From Lachnospiraceae bacterium (GTDB lineage Bacteria; Bacillota; Clostridia; Lachnospirales; Lachnospiraceae), in assembly GCA_009774245.1 (NCBI GenBank), contig VSNM01000026.1:1-64000 (forward strand): a stretch of 64,000 nt of DNA. The letters are read 5' to 3'. The notes beneath the pieces are model-generated. The model worked only from the letters and a program-made list of their open reading frames with translations, was not told the origin of the DNA and ran no database searches. Positions 27,292 through 36,900 of this stretch are shown piece after piece. Position 1 is the stretch's first letter, and every line of letters starts with the position of its first letter. A program made the translations under genes and the position numbers.

Positions 27292-27324
27292 AAAAATGGT
27301 CTGAATGTTCATCAGACCATTTTT
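27292..27324. terminator. Bidirectional terminator between cheY-like gene and convergent gene
   Basis: AAAAATGGTCTGA at 27292-27304 and TCAGACCATTTTT at 27312-27324 form a 13-bp perfect stem with A- and T-runs on both sides. It serves both the plus-strand CheC-CheY operon and the minus-strand gene ending at 27347. Confidence 0.85.
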
Positions 27325-27346
27325 ATGTTTCAATTATTTTACTTTA

Positions 27347-28066
27347 TTATTCTACTTTATTCATTTCATCCGACACAATATTCAGTACTTCCTCCTGCAA
27401 AATCTTTTCGTCGGCATCGTCCCCGAGACTGTTCTTGTCGTCCTCGACCTCCTTCTGTATCTCCTGCGCCTTTTTGTCCTCCGATATGGCGCGCATGATC
27501 CGGTTGGCATCCTCCGGTGAAAACATCGACATGGCGCCCGCCAGCATACCGATCGAATCTCTGTTCACCATCAGGCTGCCCCCATGCTCCAGCGGAATCG
27601 TCAGCACGTTGCCCCTGTTGGACATATCGCCAAGACAAATCGCATTTTTCTCACTGTCACAGACAAACACCACGCCATTGTAAGTGATCGTATCGCCATT
27701 CGCATAGCCAGCATATGGAAAAGACGGTTTATACGTGCCGTTCATCTTCTCCATGAAATAATTGCGCTTGGTATCCCCGGTCCCCAGTATACTCTGAAAC
27801 CTTGTATTGCCGGCTGTCTTTTCCTCCAATGCTTCCTTTTCCAGGTCTTCCCTGCGCTGTTCCTGCTCTTTTCGGACCTCCTCGTTATTCTTGTCAACCT
27901 TAGCAATCAGCCTGTCCCACTCCCGCACCGTATAACTCTGTGCCCCTATGGAAAAGGACGGCTCTGTCTCGCCGTTTTGTACTTTCTTCGCAATCTCCTT
28001 CTTTTTCTCATTAATACAGTTCATCAGCTCCTGCCGTGACATTTCTGCAATCTGACCAATATCCAT
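27347..28066 (-). CDS. Hypothetical protein with coiled coil, possibly part of the FHA/kinase block
   Basis: This encodes about 239 residues, starting at the ATG at 28064-28066 after a GAAAGGGG site. The N-terminal helix contains MSRQELMNCINEKKKEIAKK, followed by FSIGAQSYTVREWDRLIAKVD and a Glu/Arg-rich coiled coil (about 70-100). The middle is a small strand-rich region (ITYNGVVFVCDSEKNAICLG), and the C-terminus is acidic. It has no signal peptide or TM helix. I do not recognise the family. The SYTVREWDRL pattern recurs in Clostridia proteins I cannot name. Confidence 0.6.
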   Translation of the reverse strand: MDIGQIAEMSRQELMNCINEKKKEIAKKVQNGETEPSFSIGAQSYTVREWDRLIAKVDKNNEEVRKEQEQRREDLEKEALEEKTAGNTRFQSILGTGDTKRNYFMEKMNGTYKPSFPYAGYANGDTITYNGVVFVCDSEKNAICLGDMSNRGNVLTIPLEHGGSLMVNRDSIGMLAGAMSMFSPEDANRIMRAISEDKKAQEIQKEVEDDKNSLGDDADEKILQEEVLNIVSDEMNKVE

Positions 28067-28219
28067 CTGTATTCCCCTTTCGTAACCATATTCCTTATTC
28101 TGACTCCCGTTTGTCCGTTCGCACACAGTTCATTCAAGACAGGGAGATTTCTGATTTCACAATATATATCGGATAATTATCCGACAATTAAATATATATG
28201 GAACGAAAGGGATTATTTC

Positions 28220-28352
28220 GTTACTGTTCACACAGGACTTAGCATTTACTGCTAAGTCCGTACGAAAACGTAGTGGATACAAGCAAAAATCCATTTGCGA
28301 AGCAAATTTTGCATGGATTTTTGCCTGTTACTGGAACGGAGTGAACAGTAAC
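28220..28352. repeat. Compound palindromic element A (MITE-like, 133 bp)
   Basis: Perfect 12-bp terminal inverted repeats, GTTACTGTTCAC at 28220-28231 and GTGAACAGTAAC at 28341-28352, enclose two hairpins. One is a 10-bp stem (GGACTTAGCA / TGCTAAGTCC, 28235-28259). The other is an 11-bp stem (28283-28293 with 28314-28324) around an inner TTGCGAAGCAA hairpin. It lies right after the ABC exporter gene. Element B at 55850 shares the layout and terminal sequence but has different stem bases. Confidence 0.75.
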
Positions 28353-28353
28353 A

Positions 28354-30132
28354 TTACTTCATCTCATTTGCCATCACATAAAAATGATGATAAATCCCGC
28401 CAAGCGCCATCAGCTCTTCATGATTGCCCTCCTCGACAATGCCCTCGTCCGTCAGTACCAGAATCCTGTCCGAGTTTCTGATACTCGAAAGCCTGTGGGC
28501 AATCGTGAGTGTGGTGCGCCCCTTCGCCAGCTCATTCAGGGACTTCGCAACCGCATATTCACTCTCGTTATCCAATGCCGAGGTCGCCTCATCCAGTATC
28601 AGAATCGGCGGATTTTTCAGAAATACTCTCGCGATGCTGATGCGCTGCTTCTGTCCACCGGAAAGCTTCACACCGCGCTCACCGACATATGTATCATATT
28701 TATCTTTCAGATTTTGGATAAACTCATCCGCTCCGGCACGCTTAGCAGCCTCCATGACTTCCTCCAGCGTCGCGCCGGGCTTTCCGTAAGCAATATTGTC
28801 ATACACTGTCCCCGAGAACAGATAAACCTCCTGCTGGACGACACCGATACTCTGACGAAGACTTTTGAGCGTCAGGTTTCTGATATTATTGCCGTCCAGA
28901 GTGATTTCCCCGCATGACACATCATAAAACCGCGGTATCAGATTGCACAGCGTCGTCTTTCCGCCGCCGGAAGGTCCCACGATGGCAAGCTTCTCTCCGG
29001 CATGAATCTGCAGATTGAGATTGGTAAACACTTTGTTGTGATCGTCCGGGTACTCAAAACTGACATTGTGAAATACAATCTCTCCCTTAGGATCAACGAT
29101 ATCCACCGCACCCTCCTCGTCAAAGATCTCAATATCCGCGTCCATAATCTGCAGAAACCGCTCAATCCCCGTGATGCCGCGCTGAAACTGCTCCGCAAAC
29201 TCTATAATCCTGCGGATTGTCGCGATCAGTGTGGACACGTACATGACATACGCAACCATGTCGCCGGGAAGAATCCGCCCGTCCATCAGAAAGAATCCGC
29301 CGCCGACAATGATCGTGAGATACATCAGACCGTCAAACACCCTCGTGGACGTGCTGAACATCCCCATCAGCATGTAGGCGCGCTTTTTCACACGCAGAAA
29401 TTCCTGATTGCCCTCCTCAAATTTCTCCGATTCCAGCGTCTCGTTCGTGAACGCCTTGACAACCTTCTGCCCCAGTAAGCTGTCCTCAATCTTCGCATTT
29501 AACTCACCAATCTGGTGGCGCTGCTCACTGAATGTCCTGCGCATTTTCTTGTTGATGATACGGCAGACAATCGTCATAACCGGCACAAACACAAAAATCA
29601 TCAGCGTCAGCGGCAGATTGACCTGCGCCAGGATGATAAACGATATGACGATCTTGATCGCCGCGATAAAGAACTCTTCCGGACAGTGGTGCGCAAATTC
29701 CGTCACCTCAAACAGATCATTTGTGATGCGCCCCATAATCTGACCGACCTTTGTATTGTTAAAATAAGTGTTGGACAAGAGCTGCAGATGCGCATAAGCA
29801 TCACGGCGCATATCTGTCTCAATCTTTGCACCCATCACGTGCCCCATGTCCGCCATATAGTAATTGGCCAGCGCATCGATAACCCGCAGCACAAAATACA
29901 CCAGCGCAAGCCCGATCACCATGCGCGCCGTCAGAAGCGCCACATCCTCGAGCGCCGTGTTTGTGATCTGTCTGATAATCAATGGAAGCACGATCTCGCA
30001 CACCGTAGTCAGCGCCGCGCAGAATAAATCCGCATACAGCGTCCTCCGATACGGCTTAAAATATGGCAGAAACCGCCTGATCAGGGCGCCTGTCGCATAC
30101 TCCTTATCCGCGCTTTTTTCATTTTGTTCCAT
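28354..30132 (-). CDS. ABC exporter, fused permease-ATPase (multidrug/lipid type)
   Basis: This encodes about 592 residues, starting at the ATG at 30130-30132 after an AGAGGAA site. Six TM helices occupy residues about 30-320. The nucleotide-binding domain has Walker A GPSGGGKTTL, the signature LSGGQKQR, Walker B ILILDEATSALD and the H-loop TIAHRL. It would work as a homodimer or with a half-transporter not seen here. It belongs to the MsbA/BmrA type, whose substrates range from lipids to drugs. The cardiolipin synthase gene lies 69 nt upstream on the same strand. Whether it belongs to the kinase system is unknown. Confidence 0.88.
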   Translation of the reverse strand: MEQNEKSADKEYATGALIRRFLPYFKPYRRTLYADLFCAALTTVCEIVLPLIIRQITNTALEDVALLTARMVIGLALVYFVLRVIDALANYYMADMGHVMGAKIETDMRRDAYAHLQLLSNTYFNNTKVGQIMGRITNDLFEVTEFAHHCPEEFFIAAIKIVISFIILAQVNLPLTLMIFVFVPVMTIVCRIINKKMRRTFSEQRHQIGELNAKIEDSLLGQKVVKAFTNETLESEKFEEGNQEFLRVKKRAYMLMGMFSTSTRVFDGLMYLTIIVGGGFFLMDGRILPGDMVAYVMYVSTLIATIRRIIEFAEQFQRGITGIERFLQIMDADIEIFDEEGAVDIVDPKGEIVFHNVSFEYPDDHNKVFTNLNLQIHAGEKLAIVGPSGGGKTTLCNLIPRFYDVSCGEITLDGNNIRNLTLKSLRQSIGVVQQEVYLFSGTVYDNIAYGKPGATLEEVMEAAKRAGADEFIQNLKDKYDTYVGERGVKLSGGQKQRISIARVFLKNPPILILDEATSALDNESEYAVAKSLNELAKGRTTLTIAHRLSSIRNSDRILVLTDEGIVEEGNHEELMALGGIYHHFYVMANEMK

Positions 30133-30200
30133 GTTGGTATTCCTCTCTTCCTGTACTATTACCCCGAACACATTCTTTGGAAAGGATATGCAACAACAGC

Positions 30201-31739
30201 TTACAGCAGCGGCGACAGCACCTTCAGCGCTGCCTGCATCATCTTATTTCCAATCGGCCGTCTTGACCAGCTCAACAGATTCATCTCCTCACACTGGTCG
30301 AGCGTCCTGATAAAATCCGCCTTCATATCCTGAATTGCACTCATTTCACTCAAAAACACACCGCATTCATAATGCAGGTAAAAACTTCTATAATCTGTAT
30401 TTATAGTACCACAGATCGCGCACTCGTCGTCCGCTATCACATTTTTGGCATGGATAAAGCCAGACTGATACTCATAGATATGAACGCCCGCCTCCATCAG
30501 CTTTCCATAATTTGAGACGTTCACCATATAGACGTACCACTTGTCATAAATCTTTGGAACAATGATACGCACATCGACGCCGCTGAGCGCCGCGTTCGTC
30601 AGATCTTCAAGCATACTCTGGTCGAGGACAAGGTAAGGCGTCGTGATATAGATATAATCCCTCGCCTTGTTGATCATTCTGGTGTAAGCACCCTCCGTGG
30701 GATTGTGCGGATTCCTGTGAGGACCTCCCATAAAGGGCTGAACATACCCTTCCTCCAGAACATGGATATTCGGTTTGTAATCTGCGTCATTGATCTCGAC
30801 ACCCCTGTTCGAAATACGCCACATATCAAGGAAAAAACAGGTAAAGCTGTATACGCCATCCCCATACAGCCGGATACCCGAATCCTTCCAGTGGCCAAAT
30901 CGTACTATATAATTTGCGTACTCATCCGCCAGATTAAAACCGCCAGTATACGCAATATTTCCGTCAATCACTGTAATCTTCTCGTGATTCCTGTAATTAA
31001 ATGACAGCTTGGTCACACCGCGGTGAATCGGATTGAAGATACTGATCTCAATGCCGCGGCTTCTGATATCCTCCCGAAATGCCTGCGTGTTGATGCGCAG
31101 CGTCCCAAAATCATCAAACAACAGTTTGACCTCAACGCCCTCCTTCGCTTTCTGTGTGAGCACCTCCAGAATGTCATTCCATACCTTTCCGTCGGACACG
31201 ATAAAATACTCCATAAAGATAAATTTATCAGCACTTTTCAAATCCTCGAGCATCGCCGACAAAACATCTTCGCCCACTTTATAGTATGTCGCCTGCGTAT
31301 TATTGTAGATCGGAAAACCCTCTTTCCTGAGATAGCGGCTGATCTGTACCTTATTCGGGTGCTGTCTCTCCAAATCCTGCACGATACTGTCATCCTGCTT
31401 CAGACTCTGCATCATCTGGCTGTCATATTGCCTGAAAAGCCTGAAATACCTGGAATTTACCCGCTTGCGTCCCCACATAAAATACAGGAAAAGACCTGAT
31501 ACCGGCAGTACCAGTATGATGACAATCCAGCTCATCTTGTAGGATTCCGCGTTATTGACCAGCGCAAACACGGTGATCACACTCACAAGTTCCAGTATAA
31601 AATATACAATAATGGAATACCGCATCAGGTACATTCCCAAAAAGATCATAAGACCGATCTGTAAAAAAAATGAAATTCCTACCGTGATTCCACGTATGAT
31701 TCCGTAATATTTACTCCTGACAATGCTCATTTTTGTCAT
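30201..31739 (-). CDS. cls: Cardiolipin synthase (phospholipase D family)
   Basis: This 512-residue membrane protein has two N-terminal TM helices (about 15-60) and two PLD catalytic motifs: HEKITVID (first HKD) and HAKNVIAD (second HKD), each followed by the usual Gly-rich turn. It joins two phosphatidylglycerol molecules to give cardiolipin. The length and order match bacterial ClsA-type enzymes. The start could be the first or fourth Met. It is followed by the ABC exporter gene on the same strand. Confidence 0.88.
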   Translation of the reverse strand: MTKMSIVRSKYYGIIRGITVGISFFLQIGLMIFLGMYLMRYSIIVYFILELVSVITVFALVNNAESYKMSWIVIILVLPVSGLFLYFMWGRKRVNSRYFRLFRQYDSQMMQSLKQDDSIVQDLERQHPNKVQISRYLRKEGFPIYNNTQATYYKVGEDVLSAMLEDLKSADKFIFMEYFIVSDGKVWNDILEVLTQKAKEGVEVKLLFDDFGTLRINTQAFREDIRSRGIEISIFNPIHRGVTKLSFNYRNHEKITVIDGNIAYTGGFNLADEYANYIVRFGHWKDSGIRLYGDGVYSFTCFFLDMWRISNRGVEINDADYKPNIHVLEEGYVQPFMGGPHRNPHNPTEGAYTRMINKARDYIYITTPYLVLDQSMLEDLTNAALSGVDVRIIVPKIYDKWYVYMVNVSNYGKLMEAGVHIYEYQSGFIHAKNVIADDECAICGTINTDYRSFYLHYECGVFLSEMSAIQDMKADFIRTLDQCEEMNLLSWSRRPIGNKMMQAALKVLSPLL

Positions 31740-31879
31740 ATTCTACCACACTCCATGATTCCGCTGTACAAAATCTCAAGCTATTATTTCACACATGTCT
31801 GTTCAAAAACAGTAACTATATTTTACCACGACTGCATTTATTTTCAAGAAAATGTTGTGATATCACTGTTGAAATTGAG

Positions 31880-31920
31880 AAAAAAGAGGTCTGACAGAAA
31901 AACATTTTCTGTCAGACCTC
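31880..31920 (-). terminator. Strong terminator for the minus-strand pseudogene at 31919-32972
   Basis: A 16-bp perfect stem (GAGGTCTGACAGAAAA at 31886-31901 with its complement at 31905-31920) is followed on the minus strand by a T-run. The stop codon lies in the stem. Confidence 0.85.
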
Positions 31921-32972
31921 ATCCTATGAGACACTCCTTTCCCCAGAACGCAAATCCATATTTGCGAATCTTCTCCCGCGCAAAACCGCGCGACACAAGC
32001 TCCGCCTCATATTTTTTCTCTACGATCTGGCGGTGTGCCGCCGCAAGGGTGTCCTCGAGCGTCACCTCATCCTCGTCCTCGTCAAGCACCTTAAACTCAA
32101 AGATAAACGCCTTGCCGCCCCTGTCGACAGGCTCTAACATGACATCATAGCGGCCATAGCCGCTTTCGCGGTTTGAGCGCACGATATACGTATCCGCCAT
32201 GTTCACCACCATGCCAAGTACAAAACCGTGATAAAAGCGCTCTGGTTCTGTCTGATCTGACGGTTTATTTCCGCCGTCAAATGAACTGAAAGTGTTTAGG
32301 GCTACCTTATTCATGAAAGTGTTCATTTTACGCACATTGTCATTTAAGAGTGCATTGATAAATTCATTGTAGTACGTCTCGGTATTACCGCCAAACCACC
32401 CCTTTACCATGTTCTCAAAGATACTCTCCGATTCCATATTTGTGAATGCCAGTGTGTACACCTTCCGTTTGCGCTCGCCCACATATTTCAAATCCAACAC
32501 TTTCAGATATCCTGTCGCCAGCAACAGACTCCACACCGCACTGGCACTGCCGTCAAGCTGGTCAAAGACGATTCTCTCATCAAGCTCCGCCTCGAAGCTC
32601 TTTCCCTGCAAAAGCGCCTCCATCGTCTGTTTGATGCCTGGAACGCCCGATTGCATCAGCGAATTAACCAGTCCGTTCGAACTTGTGTCCGCCCAGTAAT
32701 TTTCATACTTACCCTTATTTCTGATGAAGGATGATATGGACCATGGATTGTAGATATCTGACTGGCTTCCAAATGTAAAACCATCATACCATTTTTTTAC
32801 CATTTCCTTCTTACGTCTTTCCAAAACGACGTGGACGTGTGATCAGCGTCACCGTGGAGCCGTTCTCCCACCACTCCCTGATAAAATCTGTCTTGTCAAT
32901 ATAAAACCTGTTTTCCTCAATCAGCTTGTAAAACCGCTGTTCTCCTATATTTACCACAGGCTTCCTATCCAT
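31919..32972 (-). pseudogene. AAA-ATPase/PD-(D/E)XK (DUF1703-type) pseudogene with internal deletion
   Basis: The N-terminal fragment (start at 32970-32972 after GGGAGG) runs from MDRKPVVNIGEQRFYKL to TLITRPRRFGKT and then meets TAA. The C-terminal fragment (to 31919) begins in another frame near KEMVKKWYDGFTFG and includes the nuclease-like KAFIFEFKVLDED segment. Compared with the intact homologue at 43525-45240, the roughly 200-residue region between RPRRFGKT and WYDG is missing, including Walker B. The protein cannot be a working ATPase. This is a deletion, not a simple frameshift. Confidence 0.85.
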
Positions 32973-33152
32973 ATTCACACCTCCCATAGCATGAGACCGT
33001 CGTAACCTTTGAAATATGTTTCCAAAATGCCGCCCATCCAATGTACGGCATATCCTGAAATCAGTATACATGATTCAGACAGTTTAGGCAAACAAAATAA
33101 AAGTTACTTTGCATGCGATTCTGATGCCATTCAAACAGGCACTTAACCGCCT

Positions 33153-33716
33153 TTATTCAATCTTCCTGCCGCACTCAAAACACATAAACTGACCTTCCGG
33201 AATCTTTGCGCCGCAGATACATTCCCGCATCTTTGGCTGCGCCGGCTCGAACGCCTTCTGTATCTCCTCGATGCTTTTTCCACATGTCCTGCAGAATTTC
33301 ATATTTTTGTCAATCTTTGCCCCGCAGACACACACTGTAATTTCTCTGGAAATCACTTCTCCGCAGTTTGGACAGAACCTGTCCTGCGGCTTTAACTTAT
33401 ATCCGCAGGTGCAGATATTTTTTCCCGCGTTTTTCACTTCAAGCTCCGCTTTTTCTTTTTCCAGCTCCTCGATCTCCTGGTTCAGGGCATCCATCTGATC
33501 GAGGTAATTTTTGATCTGAGCGATCTCGATCTGCTTCTCTTTGGAGAGATCATACACCTCCATGCCGATAAAACCATAGATCTTTGCCTTATCATTCATT
33601 TTCTCTTCCAGCGCCTTATTGATGGCTTTGATACTCTGACCTTTATTTCCTGTATCCTTGGTCATATCTGGTATCTTCATTTTTTTCATAAAACCTTTCA
33701 GGCCGTCCATTTCCAT
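33153..33716 (-). CDS. Double zinc-ribbon protein with coiled coil
   Basis: This 187-residue protein has a helical N-terminus and a coiled coil (about 70-95, LNQEIEELEKEKAELE). Three pairs of Cys follow: C-x-CGYKL with CPNCGE, CVCGAKI with CRTCGK, and CICGAKI with CFECGRK. These would form about three zinc ribbons. It has no TM helix. It is the last of a three-gene run after the 2-TM protein and the dynamin-like GTPase. I infer an adaptor or regulator of that pair, as zinc ribbons recur throughout this block. Confidence 0.75.
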   Translation of the reverse strand: MEMDGLKGFMKKMKIPDMTKDTGNKGQSIKAINKALEEKMNDKAKIYGFIGMEVYDLSKEKQIEIAQIKNYLDQMDALNQEIEELEKEKAELEVKNAGKNICTCGYKLKPQDRFCPNCGEVISREITVCVCGAKIDKNMKFCRTCGKSIEEIQKAFEPAQPKMRECICGAKIPEGQFMCFECGRKIE

Positions 33717-33731
33717 TTCCTTTTCTCCTAC

Positions 33732-34985
33732 TTATCTGTATTTTAATTTGTCCCACTGTCTCTGCAAGACTTTAAATCCAGGGGTTTCTTCCCCCGCTTT
33801 CTCCTCATATTTCGTGCCGGCAAAAATACGGTTCAATATAACCAGATACTGCTGTTCACAATCCTCTACGATCTGCGATACCGCCTGGTCTGTCTTGTGC
33901 GCAAGCTGGTTTTCCCGCTCAAATGCCGCAAGCTCCGTCCGCAGGTATTCACCGCTCTTTTCACAGATCCGGTGACTGCACCACTTCTTGATGACTCGCC
34001 GGTAAACTGCATATAAAACGGTAAAAATCAGGACAGCCGCAACGATATTGCCGATATAGGCAACTATCAGCGCAATCATAAAGTACATAAATGCTGCCAG
34101 TTTACTGACTTCCTCCGCGTTTTTAGGCATGGACTCCATAATTTTTACCACGGATACATCAGAATCATCCCTTGTCTGATACTTTACGACTGTCATACTG
34201 ATGACTATCACGACCAGTAAAATGATCGGAATCCATATAAGCAGTCTCTTCTGAACTATAAATTTCTTTGTCATATCATGGATGCTCTCCATTGTCCTGC
34301 TGGCAAATTCCATAATACTGCTGCCGCCGTAATCCGCAGTCTGCGTCTCGCTGGTCAGTTTCTTTCGAACCTTGTCTTTTTCAGTCTCATATTCACGATA
34401 AAATTTTTCGTTTCCAATGCCGTCCGCGTAACCACCAATACTCTGGAACATACTCTTCATGTGATTTGCCATATGATCGTAATTGCCGCTGATATCTCCA
34501 ACCATCTCACCGGCCATCTTTGACATATTCTGCTCATAAGAATTTTTGATCTGCTGAAAGTAATCCGTATATCGGTTCTTGTCCAGCAATTGCTCCATAT
34601 GTGCCTCCGTGTGGGTGATTTCACCCATCTGACGGATACTTTCCCTGATATTGATGTTTTTCCGATCCTCAACCGCAGCCACGGAATCCATATTTTCCCT
34701 GTGGCATTCCTCTGCCATCTGCCTGACCTGTGCCTGCACTTTTTCCACGGATACACTGTTGTCATTTCGTTTCCGTGATGCCACATCGGTCTGCTGTACT
34801 TTCAGCCCGACGCTCTCCATGACTCCTTCGATCTGCTGCCGAAGCTCCTGCCATGGCATATCCTCTCTGTAAATATGCTGCCTGCAATCCTCGATACTAT
34901 CAAGAATCCGCATGGATAGTCCCTGATTCTTTGCATATTCCTGCAATTTCGATATCCACTGTATAATTTCTTCTTTTTGATTCAT
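33732..34985 (-). CDS. Two-TM protein linked to dynamin-like GTPase
   Basis: This 417-residue protein has a long helical, charged N-terminal region (1-240, Gln/Glu/Met-rich, probably coiled) and TM1 at about 245-266. A short loop and a second long hydrophobic region at about 300-335 follow, then a helical C-terminus of 80 residues. No enzymatic motif is visible. It begins 1 nt after the stop of the dynamin-like gene, so the two are co-translated. I infer a membrane scaffold or recruitment factor for the GTPase; it does not match a family I can name. Confidence 0.7.
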   Translation of the reverse strand: MNQKEEIIQWISKLQEYAKNQGLSMRILDSIEDCRQHIYREDMPWQELRQQIEGVMESVGLKVQQTDVASRKRNDNSVSVEKVQAQVRQMAEECHRENMDSVAAVEDRKNINIRESIRQMGEITHTEAHMEQLLDKNRYTDYFQQIKNSYEQNMSKMAGEMVGDISGNYDHMANHMKSMFQSIGGYADGIGNEKFYREYETEKDKVRKKLTSETQTADYGGSSIMEFASRTMESIHDMTKKFIVQKRLLIWIPIILLVVIVISMTVVKYQTRDDSDVSVVKIMESMPKNAEEVSKLAAFMYFMIALIVAYIGNIVAAVLIFTVLYAVYRRVIKKWCSHRICEKSGEYLRTELAAFERENQLAHKTDQAVSQIVEDCEQQYLVILNRIFAGTKYEEKAGEETPGFKVLQRQWDKLKYR

Positions 34986-34986
34986 T

Positions 34987-36843
34987 TTATCCTGCGTTCC
35001 TTTCCATCTCTTTGATTTGTCTCATCAATTTGTCGATTGTCTCCGTCTTTTGCTCCAGCATGGGAATTTTCTGACTCTCTACATTGACCGATATTCGAAA
35101 ATCTGTAAAGCAGCCGTCTATTTTGGCAAGCTCACTCTCAAACAAATTTGTGACTTGTCCCGTAACCTGTTCAATCATTAATTCCCTTGTGTGATTTACC
35201 TCATCCTGGAACTGCCGGATGCACTCCTGTACATTCTTTTCCATCTTTTCAGCAGCCCTTGGATCAAATATTTTTTTAGCTATGGCATTGATTACAAAGG
35301 CACTCGCTATAGCGCCGATTGCAATAAAAGCAGCCCCCGTTGCGAGTGCCGTAACTGTTGTCAGTGCAGATCCTCCAACAGCGGCAACTGTTGCTCCACC
35401 TGTACCTGATATCAATCCGGTTATCGCTGCCTCAAAACCACCTCCTACAAAATTGGCGAAAGCAGCTGTCCCTATAGCGCCTGCGGCTCCGCCTGTACCT
35501 CCGCCTGCCAATGTGGATAAAAATTTTCTCATCGCAATCTTATTGTCATACTTCTCCCGCTCCTGCCAGACCTGCAGAAACAGGTTCATGGACGCATCAC
35601 TCATTGTCGTGTAAAACTGTCCTGCCACTATTGATAATTCTCTCGTCTCTGACACGATCTGTCTCCTGCTCTGCGATATGGAACCATAAAGGCGGTCATT
35701 CAGCGCGAGGATATTCTCTCGCTCGTTAAAATAGCCAGACGCCTCCTGAAAGATGATCTCCAGATCATGCATACAGTTCTTCATCACCTCAACCGTCTTT
35801 CGATTGACAGAGTCGTTCATCATCGCCTTATAATTGTCGTTTACCAAGTTCAGATAATCTGTAAAATCATCCTGTGTCTTAAACCGCTCCTTGATCTTGT
35901 AGGGATCCATCTTGGAGATGATTTCCTGTTCATACAGGTCGATATCCTTACTGATCTCCGCCGCCAGTTTTCCGGTAAAATCTGCCACGATCTCCTTGTG
36001 GTTAGACACATAAGCGTCCAGTGACGCGTTGATTTTCTGCAAAATTACCATATCTGATTCATACTGCTGTTTTCTCTGCAGGAAAGAATCCTGATACTGA
36101 GCCAGCATCGTCTCCATTTCCCTGATGCTCTCCTGCTGTTTCTTCAGCATGGGATTTTTGCCGATTACCTGATCCCTTATGTAGCCGCGCGCGGAGTCCA
36201 GACCGAACTCTTCTGCGACACTCACTGGAAACACAGGGGCATCGATATTGCCATCCTGCATATAGGCTCTGACCTTTGCCATGTTCTGCCTCAACGTCTC
36301 CGGTGAGACCGTGTCGCTCTTTGTCAGAAAGAAAATCATCTTTTTCTTTGGAAAGGTCTCAATGATATCCCACAGTCTGGTACTTTTGACATTTCCGGCA
36401 TCAAACACGACAAATACTGCGCTGCACGCCTCCGTCATCTCCCGTATCTTTTCCAGCGTATTTTTCCCGACACGATTGATCCCCTTTGTGTCGATGATGG
36501 ATATTCCGCGCATATTGTCGGAAGAGACGAATTTTTTCTGTATTCCCTCCATGAGAGGCGACTCGTAATCCGTCTCGCCCCACCGATATTCACAGAGATC
36601 CCCGCCCATGTCGCCCTGCTCGGGGAGTATCTCCTGGAAAACCGCGCGCAGCAGGCTTGTCTTTCCCACACCCTCCTCACCTAAGACGATGTATGAACAT
36701 GTGTCGTTCATTTTTCTCAGACTTTCTTGGATGTGATCCTTGATCTCCCTGTCGTCGCTGTCCTGCAGCAATCCGGATAGTTCCTCGAACAGAGTGGAAA
36801 GGACGGTCTGCTCTTTTCTTTCGCATAAAATATTTTCTTTCAC
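34987..36843 (-). CDS. Dynamin-like GTPase
   Basis: This 618-residue protein has a GTPase domain with P-loop GEEGVGKTS (55-63), G3 DTKG (118-121) and G4 TKSD (174-177). A long helical stalk (about 220-430) and a Gly/Ala-rich hydrophobic region (about 445-520, GGGTGGAAGAIGTAAF) like the membrane paddle of bacterial dynamins follow, then a helical C-terminus. Bacterial dynamins remodel or repair membranes. The gene heads the run that includes the 2-TM and zinc-ribbon proteins. Its placement next to envelope-signalling genes suggests a response to membrane damage. Confidence 0.8.
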   Translation of the reverse strand: MKENILCERKEQTVLSTLFEELSGLLQDSDDREIKDHIQESLRKMNDTCSYIVLGEEGVGKTSLLRAVFQEILPEQGDMGGDLCEYRWGETDYESPLMEGIQKKFVSSDNMRGISIIDTKGINRVGKNTLEKIREMTEACSAVFVVFDAGNVKSTRLWDIIETFPKKKMIFFLTKSDTVSPETLRQNMAKVRAYMQDGNIDAPVFPVSVAEEFGLDSARGYIRDQVIGKNPMLKKQQESIREMETMLAQYQDSFLQRKQQYESDMVILQKINASLDAYVSNHKEIVADFTGKLAAEISKDIDLYEQEIISKMDPYKIKERFKTQDDFTDYLNLVNDNYKAMMNDSVNRKTVEVMKNCMHDLEIIFQEASGYFNERENILALNDRLYGSISQSRRQIVSETRELSIVAGQFYTTMSDASMNLFLQVWQEREKYDNKIAMRKFLSTLAGGGTGGAAGAIGTAAFANFVGGGFEAAITGLISGTGGATVAAVGGSALTTVTALATGAAFIAIGAIASAFVINAIAKKIFDPRAAEKMEKNVQECIRQFQDEVNHTRELMIEQVTGQVTNLFESELAKIDGCFTDFRISVNVESQKIPMLEQKTETIDKLMRQIKEMERNAG

Positions 36844-36900
36844 GTTGTACCTCCTCGTTTTTTTTTATTGCATGAAACTGATGTTATATTTTTTGTTCGT

